Shown here in pieces: positions 34,996 through 46,482 of a stretch of 64,000 nt of DNA (positions within the stretch are counted from its first letter, which is position 1; each line of letters opens with the position of its first letter). The stretch comes from Klebsormidium nitens. Lineage: Eukaryota; Streptophyta; Klebsormidiophyceae; Klebsormidiales; Klebsormidiaceae. Under the pieces are notes generated by a model. The model saw only the letters and a program-made list of their open reading frames with translations. It made no database searches and was not told the DNA's origin. A program made the position numbers and the translations under genes. The stretch covers positions 1-64,000 of the forward strand of contig DF236995.1 of the NCBI GenBank assembly GCA_000708835.1, in the 5' to 3' direction.

Positions 34996-36164
34996 CGCGC
35001 GTCGCCGCACTCGTCGCGGGACAGACCCCCACCGGCACCCCCGGCTACGGCACGATGGTTACTCCCGCCGCTAGTTATGACGTCCCGCGCCTCACCAACG
35101 GCACGTGCCAGATCATCGCAGACTTTGATACGCTATGGGCGCCTCGCAAGTACTCGCAGACGGCGTGGGCCGCAGACCGGGGCTTGCTGGCTGCGAACCA
35201 AGACACCGTGCAGCGCTTCCTGAGGGCGTATATACGCGCGGGGCAGTTTATACTCGACTCCGCCAATAAGCAGGCGACGGTCGCCGGGCTGGCCCAGAGC
35301 AATGGGATCTCCCTTACGGTCTGTCGCCGTCTTTCTCCTTCCTTTAGTTTCCTCTTGCCGTTTGCCGTTCGGGTGTTGCTTGCTAATTCCCGACCCCGAT
35401 AAAACGTGTACTCAGTTCGGTTGTAAAGTTTTCAAGATTTCTCCTCGTTAATGTCTCGCACAAGCAGAACCTCAAGTCCGACGCTGCTCGAGCTCACGTC
35501 CTTCGAAGGCTTCAAAAAGAAAACGCAGTCTCGGTGCAGATTGTTGCCCTGATCAAACTCCTGAGATCTGGATGCGGGCGAATATTTCCCTCTCTGAGCC
35601 GAGTACGCTGACAAATCGTGGTACCCTAGTATGCACGAGATTCGTCCACAATGCAAATCCAAGCTGGACCTCATTCAAAAACCGTTTTGCTACCAGATGA
35701 GCAGAAACTATTCCAGTTGTCTACTCTCTGTTGATCTCGAGACCTGCTTCACTGCCCATCTTTTGAAGCCAAGGCCGCGCACAAGAAACTTTCCTGGCTT
35801 TGAAGCTCTGAATTCCGGTGCTTTCAGACCCGTTTATTCTGTGGTCCGGGGCCGACAGACCACAGCTGTTAAAAGGAACGACAAACCGTCTGTGCATGGC
35901 GCCCAGACTGTAATAACCGTTGCCTGTTCCCCGGTGCTGTCGCAGGCTGCGCAGCAGTACTTCGACGACAGCTTCGCGCGTTACGGCCAGACCATCTTGG
36001 GCAAGATCGACAAGAAGTCGATCCAGGGCGTCGTGGACCTGCGTAACATGTTCGGCGGGTTTCGAGTCCCGGTTGATAGCGCCGCACTAGTTAAGGAGTC
36101 GCTGCACCACGGGCTGATCACGTCCGAGTACTGGGGCGAGCCATACGCGGCGCTGCGTGCTTGA

Positions 36165-37367
36165 GTCGAGTAGTACTTAGAAATGGGCTGTGTGCTCTCA
36201 GGGCTTTCGCGTTTGGGCTTGTAACGTCCTACTTTTCACCAGATTTTAGAGTCGCGCGTCAGAGTGTTGTGAATATGTGAAGTCACTGGCATGCAGGTTT
36301 AAAATCGGCTGCGGTTCAAAGCCAGTGAATGTCTATGTGAATTTAGTGGAGTCGTTGATCAAGGAACCATGCTTACCTTGGGCCGGCCATGCAAAGTGAT
36401 GAACCGGCCTGCATCAAGCCCCGAGTTCAAAGGAGTCACCAAGTGTGTTGCGTGCCTACTAGTAGCCTGAATCAGTGCACACGGCCCCACTGGGCCAGCG
36501 TTCGAAAGCTATACCAGCTGGCTGAATCTGTACTAACCGAACGTGTTGAAGTCAATGATGGCGGTGGGGGCGGCATGCATACCGGCCTGGCCAGGCAGGC
36601 ACAATCCGATGATGGGCTTAGAGCCGGCCATATATGCATGTTGGATCTTCAAGTTGGATCGAACGTGACCCGTATCATATGCGTGCTGCATGTGCCATGA
36701 ATGTACTATAGAGCAGAACTGGATTAATCCGCTTACAGAATGCAATGATGCCATCGAGTAGCTCGATCGAACGATCCGCATCATTTCAAAATTCAGACCT
36801 AGCTTCGCCGTCGACGGCGACGGCCCGGCCGTGCCGCGCCTATCGAGTCTCAGTCTTAGGCCCGGCTCCACATGCATCCGATCGCGACAATTGAATGAAT
36901 ACATTGAGCAATTCAATCATGTGATTGACGCCATGATCCGACAGTGTCGGAGTATATTATGGCAATCCAATGACCGTACCATCAGTGAGAGCTACACATA
37001 ACTATGATGCAGGACACTAAGGATAAACGTACCGCAATGCATTCCGGCCACAATATCATGCAAGTTTGGATCACCACGTGATTGGACTGTCACTCTGTTC
37101 TATATATTGATTTAAGTGCATAAAAAACTTTCAAGAACCTTCAAATACAACGATTGAGTGTCTGTCGTAATGGACGCGTCCTTTCAAGTCAGCAGCAAGC
37201 CCGCAGACCCGCGCTCATCCCCGTGTTTCAATGCTCTGCAAACCTTTCAAACGTTCGCTTTGATTACTGCTTTATTCAGCAGTCAGTAACAAAAGAATAT
37301 GATCTCTGCCCAAGAACTTACATGGTCATGGAACCTCGTCATTTTATGCCGAATGGCGACTGTGGGC
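36165..37367. other. gene-free island
   Basis: This lies between the 3' ends of the NMT1-like gene and the MYND gene (convergent genes). Only short unsupported frames occur. It is rich in catg, ggcc, gatc and cgatcg words and carries both 3' flanks. Confidence 0.4.
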
Positions 37368-40300
37368 TCAAAATGCAATCTGCTCTAACGCTGGCGTCGT
37401 AATTCCGCGGCACGTCTCCTTATGTCCTGCCCTCCAAGCCAGTTTTTGACACTGGGCCCCGCAATATCTGGCCTGCACGTCGGAAAAAAGGGCGATTGGT
37501 ATCACACCAGAACATTCTTGGTTTTGTGTGTAGACTGCTGCTGACTCAGGCAAACGGAGATCGAGGCAATCTCATAGCTATATGGCAGAATACGCGATCA
37601 TCGATGTGGGCGACTCTAAATTTCTTGTTTTGGACCCGTAAAGAATCACGTGGTGCGCTATGCAAGTAAAAACTCCGTCCTGCGTCAGACATGCCGGAGA
37701 ATGCGACGACGTTGCGCTTCTACATACAAGCGCCAACATAAGAAGTTCCGGCTCTGAATAGGAGAGGCTTTCCAGCCAGCAAACCAACGCATAATACAAG
37801 AGGGACCTTCCAGGGACCAGTACGGCCATGCCGACCCTCCTGCTGTTGTTGTGAGCCGCTTCGATTGAACACAGAGCCAAGCCAGAAGGCAGACAGAAAT
37901 GCTCGAGACTAATGCACAGTCCGTCAGTCCGCTTGACCAGACTCCTGAGCTGGAGACTCGAAACTCGGCCGTGCAGATTGCCACGCTTAGTCCCGAAACG
38001 GCCCAGGAGCTGAGATCAGCACACACTGTGCTTACTACCAGGTAAACGCAGGCAGTACGACATGACCTTTTCAGTCTCGCATCCAACATGCTAACAGAGT
38101 ACGGTAAGTAGAAAGCGACGAAGACAGTGTTCACATGACAAAAGCGTAAACGAGACGTCTTCCGGGGAGGCTCTCAGTGGACCAATGAATCAGAACTGTC
38201 GATTCCCGTACCTTGTTGCACTTGCTGCACTTCTTGAGCTTCGCCCCGTCTTTTGCCGGCTCTTGGCAGTGCTCGCAGACCCTTGCCGGCTTGTTCCTCG
38301 TTTCTAGCGGATTCGCCTCCTCAGTCGGTGGCGTTCCGTTTCCGGACGTCGAAGCTCCGGAACCGCTCGCTCCGGACTTCTTCTTTGGAGGTCTCGTCGG
38401 GCTGGATTGGCGAGCGTCTGCCAAGAATCAGGGCAAGACCAAGATGAATTATAATGGGCGTCGGGGTTGCCTGACGTGAGCCGCTATCTTGGACGACGTC
38501 ATAGATTGGACGGAAAGTTCTTGATGGCTTCCGCACCGGTCAATCGTCTTTGTCCGTGCATGGCCTACGCCCATGTTGATAAGGATCGGAGGCTTTTCGG
38601 CGCTCATAACATTCTTTCGCAAAACACCTCTGCTAGTAATAAGATTTTTCAATCAGCTCTAAGGTCAGAGTTTGAGTTAAGACTCTGCACGAGGAGGGCC
38701 TCTGCTGAAATCGTCTGCTTGTGGACACTGAAAGACCGTGATTACCCCCCAGTCTGAGGATTTTACTTGATCGGAAAGTATCCAATGATCGGGCGACCAT
38801 TAGGCAGGTCAGGCAAGACACTCAAAGTTGTTTAGAAAGGGCTCTCAAACACCGTAAACCGCAATCGGCCTGCGTGGATAGGCCGGTCGAGACCCCCAGC
38901 TTGAAAAGCTCTATCCGAGGCTTCAATTTGACGAAATGTAAGAGCTTTTTGAATATCCGAGGCTATTGTTCGACAAAATGTAAGAGCTTTCTGATGGTTC
39001 CTTCACTGCTCCCAGACTCCACCTTCATTTGCCGGAACCGCACACCATAGGAGAAAGCCAACGCAAGACTGCTACAGGCTAGTTCCTTTCTAGTCAATGC
39101 TGAAAACGAGTTTGGCAACCTACCCTCCAGCTCTTTGCACGCCTTTTGGTACTCCGCCAGGTGTTTCCTGACAGCTGCCGCCGTCACTTTCTGCATCCGG
39201 ACCAAGGCGTTCACAGCCTCGTCGAATGCTGCTCTGCGCCGCCCCACCAACACCTCTTTCGCGACTGCATCAGGGTCCGTCAAACACTCTGCAGACATGC
39301 GTCCAACCATCAGGATGAGGCGCTGAGAAGCATAGAACAACAAGTGTTCGACAGTCGACAGCTTCAAGAAACAAGTTGCAAAAGAAAAGCTGTGGAGCGA
39401 ATTGACGAATAGATTACGTGGAGAATGTATCTCGTTTCTGTCCCTTACATTCACTTCCGCTCCGCTGCATTTGAGCAGAATTGGCAGACAGGTCAACAAT
39501 CTTGTCTTGGAGAGAATTGTGCTTGAAACGGTAGCAAAACATCTAGTGTGCATCTTTTGATAGGAAGGAGGTCCCCGTAAAAGAGAGGGGGCCCGACCAT
39601 AAATGGTCTAAGGTCCAACGTGTTCCTGCAATACGGTCACTATCTATCAGGTTTGCTTGTCATGCTGTTTCCCAAGTTCGAAGAACTCATGGCAATCGAA
39701 TATACCTGCCGTGATGATCCCTGGCTTACAATCTGTCCTGACTCGCCTTATCGTAAGCTCCCACCTTCTTGTACAAAACTTCTGTCACGGACTGTTTACA
39801 GCCTTCTCGTTTCTGCCGTCAGAGCATGTCATGCAATCCAGGGATGGCCGCCTCGCATAAGGCCAATCGGATCGAGTCCTCTGATCGGAGCCAGACAAAG
39901 CAACGCAAAAGAGAACGGTGCCGGCGGATCTTTTGTAGACAGCGAACAGCGGAAAGAGTCTCGCAATTGGCGACCATCTCCAAAATCAGAACGACTTTTG
40001 AAAAGTTGGAGAGCAACTGACCCGTGTCTCGCAACCACGTCTCCACCTTCTCCCTCTGCTTCGGGATGATCTTGTGAGCATACTCTTGATCGTTCGTCAT
40101 CTCAGCACACGCCTTTGCGGTGTTGATCCGCTGTCGGTTTGAGGCCGGAAGCTTCAAGGCGGCAAGCCACTCTAAGTAGCCTCCCGCGGCGAACAGGTCT
40201 ATAACATCCATTTGACACGCCTGCGGAAACGAGCGATTGAATGAACGACAGCGCACAAAAGCAGCGAAGTCAGAATGGCCCGAGAAGGCAGTTAAGAATG

Positions 40301-43215
40301 ATCCGACTCGGAGTAGACAGCCTTGACCACACTCCGGTGCTGGTTTGTGCAGATACAGAGAGGCACAGGCACCCCTGCATCGAACGAGAACTACACTCGG
40401 TTCCTGTGACAAATCAAGTGGCCTTCTCCAAAGCGGTTCACTTCGTGATCGCCTGACGTAAAGTTGGGACCACCACCGGAAATTCCATATCTGGAACATA
40501 CAAAAAGCCGCTGGGATTCTTTTTCAATCACGAAAGAGACGCACAACGATCCGAAAAGCCTCTCTTCAATCTGGATAAACAAGTGACGCGTGTCGTTGAA
40601 AATCCGTTTCTGGTTCAAAAAAGAGTTGTGCTTTATGAAGGCTGAACGAATCCAGAAACAAAAGCCAGTCGATCGAACGCCTCACCTGTGCTTACGGTCT
40701 CCACTGTGATCGAAGCCAACACGCCGGCTTGCATCGACCAAGTTTTCGAGAGAAAGGGTCGACAAAAGCAAATCGGGTCCTCACCTTCATCACGATGTTG
40801 TCTGCATCTGCGGCTTGCAACCGCATCAGCTCGCAGAAGAGCGATCCATTGCTCCAGGCCCTAGTACCCTGGAGATCCTCGTCATCACTCCGCGTGTTTT
40901 CGGCTAGACACCTCGCCAGGCCGAAGTTGTCGAAGGCAAGCGCGGCTGCGCAAGCCAGCGCCTGCGGGTCAAGGATCGATCTCGTAAGCTCCGGTTATTA
41001 ACCCATGCTAAAGCAGGACTCTTAACCGAGCCTTTACAGGTTTGTATCGTGCGTCATTCACGCTCTGTACCGTTCAACCAGACATGAGAGAATCAGTAAC
41101 ATTCGAGAAACTTGCTGTTGAGAGAGGAAGATGCGCAGCGATCGGAGAAGTCCTCTTGAGCGACAAGATCAGCCAACTGTTGTACCAAGACCTTTCTTGG
41201 GTCCTGAAGGTCATATGCGTCCTAGATCTCTGTAGCAACTTATCAGTCTCATGATGCCTTTCTTGAAAGTAAGAAACAGGTGGACGCTTTGGAATAGTGA
41301 AGACCTAGCGCCACCATTCAAGCGGTTCTTCCGCAATGTGCCTGATGCACGCACAACTCATGAAGTACGCTTTCAGGGTGATTTTTTGGTCGGGATCGAA
41401 ACTTTCTGTGACTCAAATTTTTGAACCCCAGCGCTCCTGCTGTCTTGATTGGATGAGAGGTCAGCATTACAATAGCTGATTCTCCAGGAGGTAAGTGTAA
41501 GCTTCTCATCACGAGTGGTCAGGTTGAAGGCAGACCTTTTGATTCCGCTTGCGCCCTGAGTCAGACTCAACAATTGCCAAGAAAGAAAGGAGATACGGAC
41601 GGGCCTCAGTCCGATAATGCCACTTCATACTACACATGTAAGGAAAACACTAGTGGGCCAACTGTGCTGACCTGTTCGTCGTGCATTTGCCCTCCCCAGG
41701 GCTCGCACTGTTCCAGGATGGGAACCAGTCTTTCTATGACGTCGCCTTCCTTTCCCCGCGTACTGTTGGCGACGGTTTCCAGGAGGATGTCCCAAACCCA
41801 GGAGCACTCAAAGGAGTAGTCCCATGCTGAGAACATCTCTTGAGCGTAACCGGAGACATGCTCCACTGCAAATCAAGATAAACCTTTTCAGAATGTATGA
41901 GCATTATTCAAAAAGGATTTCTCGAAGGGCCCCGCAGTCCCAAGATGAAGCGAGCACCATCTTACAACTTGTCAGCAAGAAAAGATAGTAGCGCCCGACA
42001 AACAAAAGAGTAGCCCATGTTGCAAACACTCTGTCAACTAGCCCAGAGATATGACCTCACTGCAAATCAAGCAAAGGTCCCTCTGAGTACGTATCTGCAG
42101 TTATTTTCAAAAGGGCCGGCAGTCGTTGGAAAGATGGCGCAAGCGTCGTCTTGCAGATTTGCGCAAGCAAGCATGAAGGCGCCCACGCACTCCAAGGGTG
42201 ATTCGTGCAAATAGCCCGAGAAGCATAATCTCACTTCCTAGGGTCTGCATTTTTGGGGAACCTAGTCTTGTTGAGGTTGACCACGATGTTCAGAAAAGGC
42301 AGAACCGAAACCAGTGGCGGGAGCTTCTTGCTCTCATTGGCAGACACATAAGATCTACATAAAGCTTTTGATAGGTTCCACAATCCAGTCTGTATGGACT
42401 GATAGAGGGCACAAACGTTCGGGGCCCCTTCAGCCATGCCCAATCTCCTGAGACGAGGCCTAGCGAGACATTATAAAATGCACAGTAAGATCAAAGTTTT
42501 CTGAATCCATGTCTGCAAAACACAACCTTACCGCCGTCGCTGCTTCCTAGGAGTTTGGCGAGCCGCTCTAGTTGCTCATTGGAGCAGAGCGGCAGATACG
42601 GCGTCAGTGCTTTAGCGGCGTGCTGACATGTGTATGCAAGGTCATCAAACTCATCTCGCTCCTCATAAACCCTCGCAAGGTCAGGCCCGCAGCAGGCAAC
42701 CTCACCAGCTCATCCAACACCGCTTTCAACTTCTTCGCCGCCTCTAGTTCGCTGGGGCAGAGTGTCCCCCACATTCTCTTGTTGTCTTGTGGAGAATCTT
42801 GGCTCGCACTCGCTGCGTGTTTCAAAAAGTCGCTCCTCAGGTCCTTCGCTGCTCTGCCTGACAATTGGAACTCAAAGGGGAGCTCGTCAATCTCCAGAAC
42901 CTCCTTGTACTCTCCCACCAGTGCCTCCCTGTATCTGATTTTGGCCATGCCAGCCTCCACTGTTAGCTGCTTCCTCTCCCCGTCCCCCAGTTTCTTAAAA
43001 TTCTCTTCCAAATTCCCCGGCGGCCTCAACACTGTGGCTCCCATGCAACGCTCGTCCTTTTCCTCCAAGAATTCCATGTACGGGTCGTGCCCCGAGAGGT
43101 CGCTGTCAAAATCATCGCCCCTCCGGTCAAGCTCCCCTTTCGCGACCACCGACCAGCCCTTAAACTTCTGCAAGAGCTCCCGCCGAAGCTTGACGACACT
43201 GATCTTCTTGGCCAT
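37368..43215 (-). CDS. MYND-type zinc-finger protein, multi-exon
   Basis: The supported exons are 43215-42706 (ATG at 43215), 42622-42532, 41865-41672, 40961-40785, 40220-40022, a terminal block with 3' edge 39124 (beginning near 39324 or earlier), 38417-38212 and 37472-37368 (stop). The C-terminus is a MYND finger split by an intron: CEHCQEPAKDG..KKCSKCNK joins ARYCGAQCQKLAWRAGHKETC. It has the expected C-X2-C..C-X2-C..C-X3-C..H-X3-C spacing and usually mediates protein-protein contacts. It is preceded by a basic, Ser/Pro/Gly-rich linker. Upstream exons are mostly helical with acidic patches and match no family I recognise. Phase fits everywhere except between 40022 and about 39324, where a small exon is probably missing. 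The first exon of 170 residues is lysine- and glutamate-rich. The domain is secure, but the full model is not. Confidence 0.72.
38913..38996 (+). repeat. 42-base direct repeat, two copies
   Basis: Units beginning atccgaggct at 38913 and 38955 share aaatgtaagagctttnnga at their ends. They lie in the intron before the MYND linker exon. Confidence 0.8.
41816..42080 (-). repeat. duplicated acceptor edge in the MYND gene
   Basis: The plus-strand segment gtagtcccatgctga..cactgcaaatcaag at about 41816-41876 covers the acceptor of the exon starting at 41865. It recurs about 193 bases away at 42009-42069 as gtagcccatgttgca..cactgcaaatcaag. On the gene strand both carry cttgatttgcag|tg. The copy is inside the upstream intron and would be met first by the spliceosome. 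Confidence 0.8.
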
Positions 43216-44103
43216 TGCTGCAATGCCAACACTAGCTGGACTGCCTTCAGGGACTGGCGTTCGATTCCTACAACAGAGCTGTGCGCCCAGAACCCCAATG
43301 GCAAGTGACAACCTTTCATGAGCCTGAGCTGGCGCCAAACATGCAGCCAGAATTGTGCATTCCGGTTTTCAGAGTAAAAGGTCGGGCGGAAGCCATTTTA
43401 CCGGAATCCGTTCGCTCAGAGCTTCCGAGCAGGCTGTCGTGACCGTCGCGCGTGCGAGCGCGTCGGACGGGATTCTGATCCCGCCGTGGTGGCTCCCAGT
43501 GTTCGATAGGGATATCTCCATGATATTTCAGACACTTGCAGACAAGTAGCGCAGATGATCCGATCGCCTTGAATCAGGAGGCATTATGCTCCGACCGCGG
43601 GCCGTGAATAGCACTGATCAATGGTGCAGCAATTGGCAGCACATGATTCGATAGCGGTTTAACTTTAAGCTACCCAGGTCTTGAGATGATGCACAACATC
43701 CGACTTTTGAGGTATGCCGTGGCGGTCCAATTCACGCCTATCATTACAACCTCGATCCTGATTAGTTCGAGATAGAAGACCGGCCGGTCATGTACGTGCA
43801 TTGCATCCGCCAACCTGGCAGCAACGGCATGAATCTTGGCTTAGCTCGTGCGGGGATCGGACTCTTGAGACGAAAATTTCAAGCGAGTCTTTACCTCATC
43901 ACCTCACCACCTCCTCACCTCAACAGCTTTTCATGAACAAAGTACGTCTTCAAACCGACGTTGTACTTGGTACCGGCTGCTCAAACCTTACCACGTCTCT
44001 CAAATTCAATATGCGAGAGAGACGTCATTGACGTTTGGGGGGAATCAAAAATGATACCGCATCATGCTCCAAGAAGCGGTCATGGCCCGCTTTGATGTGT
44101 CCG
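43216..44103. other. intergenic, no gene seen
   Basis: This is the region between the MYND gene start and the 3' end of the Gly-rich membrane protein gene. It should hold the MYND promoter. No coding support was found; frames are under 80 codons. Confidence 0.4.
43331..43339 (-). promoter_or_regulatory. E2F-like word upstream of the MYND gene
   Basis: GGCGCCAAA on the plus strand reads TTTGGCGCC on the gene strand, 116 bases before the ATG. It matches the E2F core but is a single short word. Confidence 0.3.
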
Positions 44104-46482
44104 TTAATCGCCCGTGTCAGGCTTGAGCCACTTATTGCCCCCCTTTTCAGAGGCAACCCACTTGGAACCGAAACCAAAGCCGTATCCATAGCCCACCCCG
44201 ACCTGCAAAAACGGCCAGGTACAGGTCAATAAGCGCACCCTGCTGAAAACACGAAGGCCCCACGAAGGCAGCAACGAAAGTCGATGGAGATGGGCTGACG
44301 AGCAGTGAAAACTGCTTATCAGCGTACAAAAATGCAGTAGGAAGGATAAGAGCGATACATCTGCGAGAACATGTAAGCAGACATGGTCCTTTACACCCAC
44401 CACCTCCGGCCAAGCCAAACATCAGACCAGGGCGGAAATTGAAAGATCCTCAACCGAGAAACTGGTCTTTCAGAGAGGATGAAAGCCTGAATGCGCACTT
44501 CCGGCCAAATTTCACCCTGGAAATTGCCTGTTCCTGTTTAAACGGAACAGTCACTACGCTGGGATTATAGCTAAGGGGCCTCGCAAAAGATTGGTCGCAG
44601 GTCCATGCTTTTCCGCAGTCCGTCCTGTCAGGCTCAGCGCATGGCTGCGGCCATTGAATACTTCAGAGGCATACAAGCAGCTTCGTGAGCAGCGAAGTGT
44701 CTTACAAAGTTGCTTTTTAACGACAACTGAGAACCACCACAGATTAAGGCAATCTTTGGTGGTTACGAGGAACTCTCGTGATTGGAAGGGCAGCTCGGAT
44801 TGCCAAACCAAGCCTCTACGACAAGCTAAAACCCGCTCAACTCGAAATGCATCTGGAATGGAGCCGGAAAGTAACGAACGCCTTTGCAGAAAACAACCTC
44901 ATTCGGACTGAGTATTCTAGAACCTTGCGCAAGTAACTTGAGCGTGGAAAAAGAGATTGCACCGTGAAAGGCCTATAAAGCAGAGCGCGGTTCGTTGTTT
45001 CCAGGACCAAAGGCTGCTCACTTCTAAGCAACCGAAGTTTCAGGATGACATGGAAGAATATCACTGAAATGAAACCACTAGCTAATGACATATTCAGGGA
45101 GCGGGAGTCAGGGAGAAAGTCAGGCATACTCACTCCACACCCCACACCAACCCCCATCACGAACCGGAGCGAATTTCCGGAGCCTATCCCCAGCCCCCAA
45201 CCCCCTGTAATCCCAGCCCCAATGCCTACGCCGCAACCCATTCCGGCAGCCCCCCCAGGACCTAACACCTTCTTCCCCCGCTTTCCTTCTATTGCAACGA
45301 CTGGGGGATCCTTCAAGAACTGGCCCCATTGCTTCCCTACTCGGTCGATGCCCTCGCGAACGCGCTCCCCGGTTGGTCGGATCACTGCAGGGGCAAAAGA
45401 GGGTGCTTGGGATCTTAAGAGTCATAAGAAACGAATCAATGGACGCCCAGGGTGAGAGTCACATCCTCATGTCGAGCCTTTGAAGGTTCAGAAGTCAGCC
45501 GACTTTTACGGAAAATCATGTAAGAATAAAGTATGGTCAACCTTCTAAAATCACGTGGTTGTACTCCGTCGCGACAGACGGGACAGTCTGGTTGATTAAA
45601 GGGTAAACTACTCGACTTGAAACGTTCTTTAGGGTGTGAACCTTGAGGTAATTCCCAACCATATCACCGGTGCAAGTGACTTGAGACACTGTCACCTTGT
45701 AACAGCTTTTCATGTTACTCTGCCCTCATCTCGTCTTGTGCCCCAGTTTGTCAGCTCCAAGACTCCAACTTCAATCTACAAGGGCAAGCCTCCAGAAGTG
45801 GGTGCCTTTACATAGACGGCACCGATTGCAACCTGGAAACTAAACGTGCCTGAACCTCATGGGACTTCAGTACAGGGCAATGCCACAAGGTCCCAGCTTG
45901 GCTTTTAAATTTGATGCAGAAAGATTCTGGGCTTGACCGAATGTGGTTGGGACTCAGCTTTCTTCACAGCAACGGAATTTGCGTCATATAAAGTGTTTGC
46001 CAGGGGACAGCGCTTGAAATACATTCTGCCTTTCTGACATGACGTCGAAAACCAAGATTTTGAACTGCTTCACTTTGTTCACCAGCCAGCAGAAAGGCAT
46101 TCCAATTGAGCTGATTGCACCAGCTGCCTCGCAACCACCATGTAGTAAAACTTCCTAGGAAGCACCACCACCAGACAGCTCAATGTGTCCTATTCACTTC
46201 ACGGAAACTGACCCGCCAACTGCATGCAAGCACCTAGCCACAGCAACTCAAGCTGTGCATCAGCTCACTTTCAGGGACTCTCTCTCGGAAACTCTTGGAA
46301 TGCTGATTCGCCGCCTCCAAGACTTCGTCATCCTCGTCTTCGACCCAATTGGCTGCAGGAATGACACCGCCCCTCTTTGAGAAATTTTGCTCGGACAGCC
46401 TGGTCTCAGCTGGCAAAAACAGCTGCCTTGTGACCCCCGGTGAATCCGTGAAGGCAGAGGGGTAATCCTGGATAGAAGCCAT
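44104..46482 (-). CDS. small Gly-rich membrane protein (cadmium-induced AS8-like)
   Basis: Three exons, 46482-46269, 45384-45134 and 44202-44104, join in phase to a 187-residue product. The first junction splits the Met codon before IRPTGERV, which is why that exon has no ATG of its own. The N-terminal 110 residues are hydrophilic and acidic. The rest is a striking Gly ladder, GMGCGVGIGAGITGGWGLGIG, then GVGVGCG joined to VGVGYGYGFGFGSKW, followed by a short charged tail. Alternating GxGxGxG hydrophobic stretches recall the plant cadmium-induced AS8 family and Gly-zipper membrane segments. I infer one or two membrane-inserted hairpins, and the function is not known. The exon model is firm because both junctions and the stop agree; the family name is tentative. 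Confidence 0.7.

Larger units (their letters stand above)
31117..36164 (+). pseudogene. secreted NMT1/THI5-like solute-binding protein, disrupted
   Basis: The product resembles periplasmic SsuA/TauA/NMT1-type binding proteins. Exons are 31117-31320 (signal peptide, then GFAKTLTYVVAEQQGFFAGEGL), 32444-32529 (TGSIAQFNDFKAGKYDILSSA), 33497-33714, 34977-35318 (PVGGTPARVAALVAG.., substrate-lobe region) and 35946-36164 (C-terminus, stop TGA). The family order is clear. Exon 3 is broken. After LPLQIFAESGE.. the frame shifts by one base around 33567-33578, a single extra G relative to the reading that continues as SVPDLRGKPFLVDAVDSGN. A TAA then interrupts the frame at 33664-33666. Exon length is exactly one base too long for its flanking phases, which supports a one-base insertion. 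The donor edge of exon 3 and the acceptor edge of exon 4 are both tandemly triplicated. It could be a pseudogene, an assembly error, or a gene spliced through another copy. Both last exons are intact. A single-gene bacterial or fungal origin is possible. Confidence 0.7.

Noticed and set aside
42231-42443. Possible extra exon of the MYND gene (CALYQSIQTGLWNLSKALCR region)
   Set aside because: Every usable acceptor gives the wrong phase, whereas joining 42532 directly to 41865 keeps phase and gives a smooth protein.
42572-43321. A 249-codon plus-strand open frame
   Set aside because: It is the antisense of the first MYND exon, which has a proper ATG, donor and acidic/basic helical protein text.
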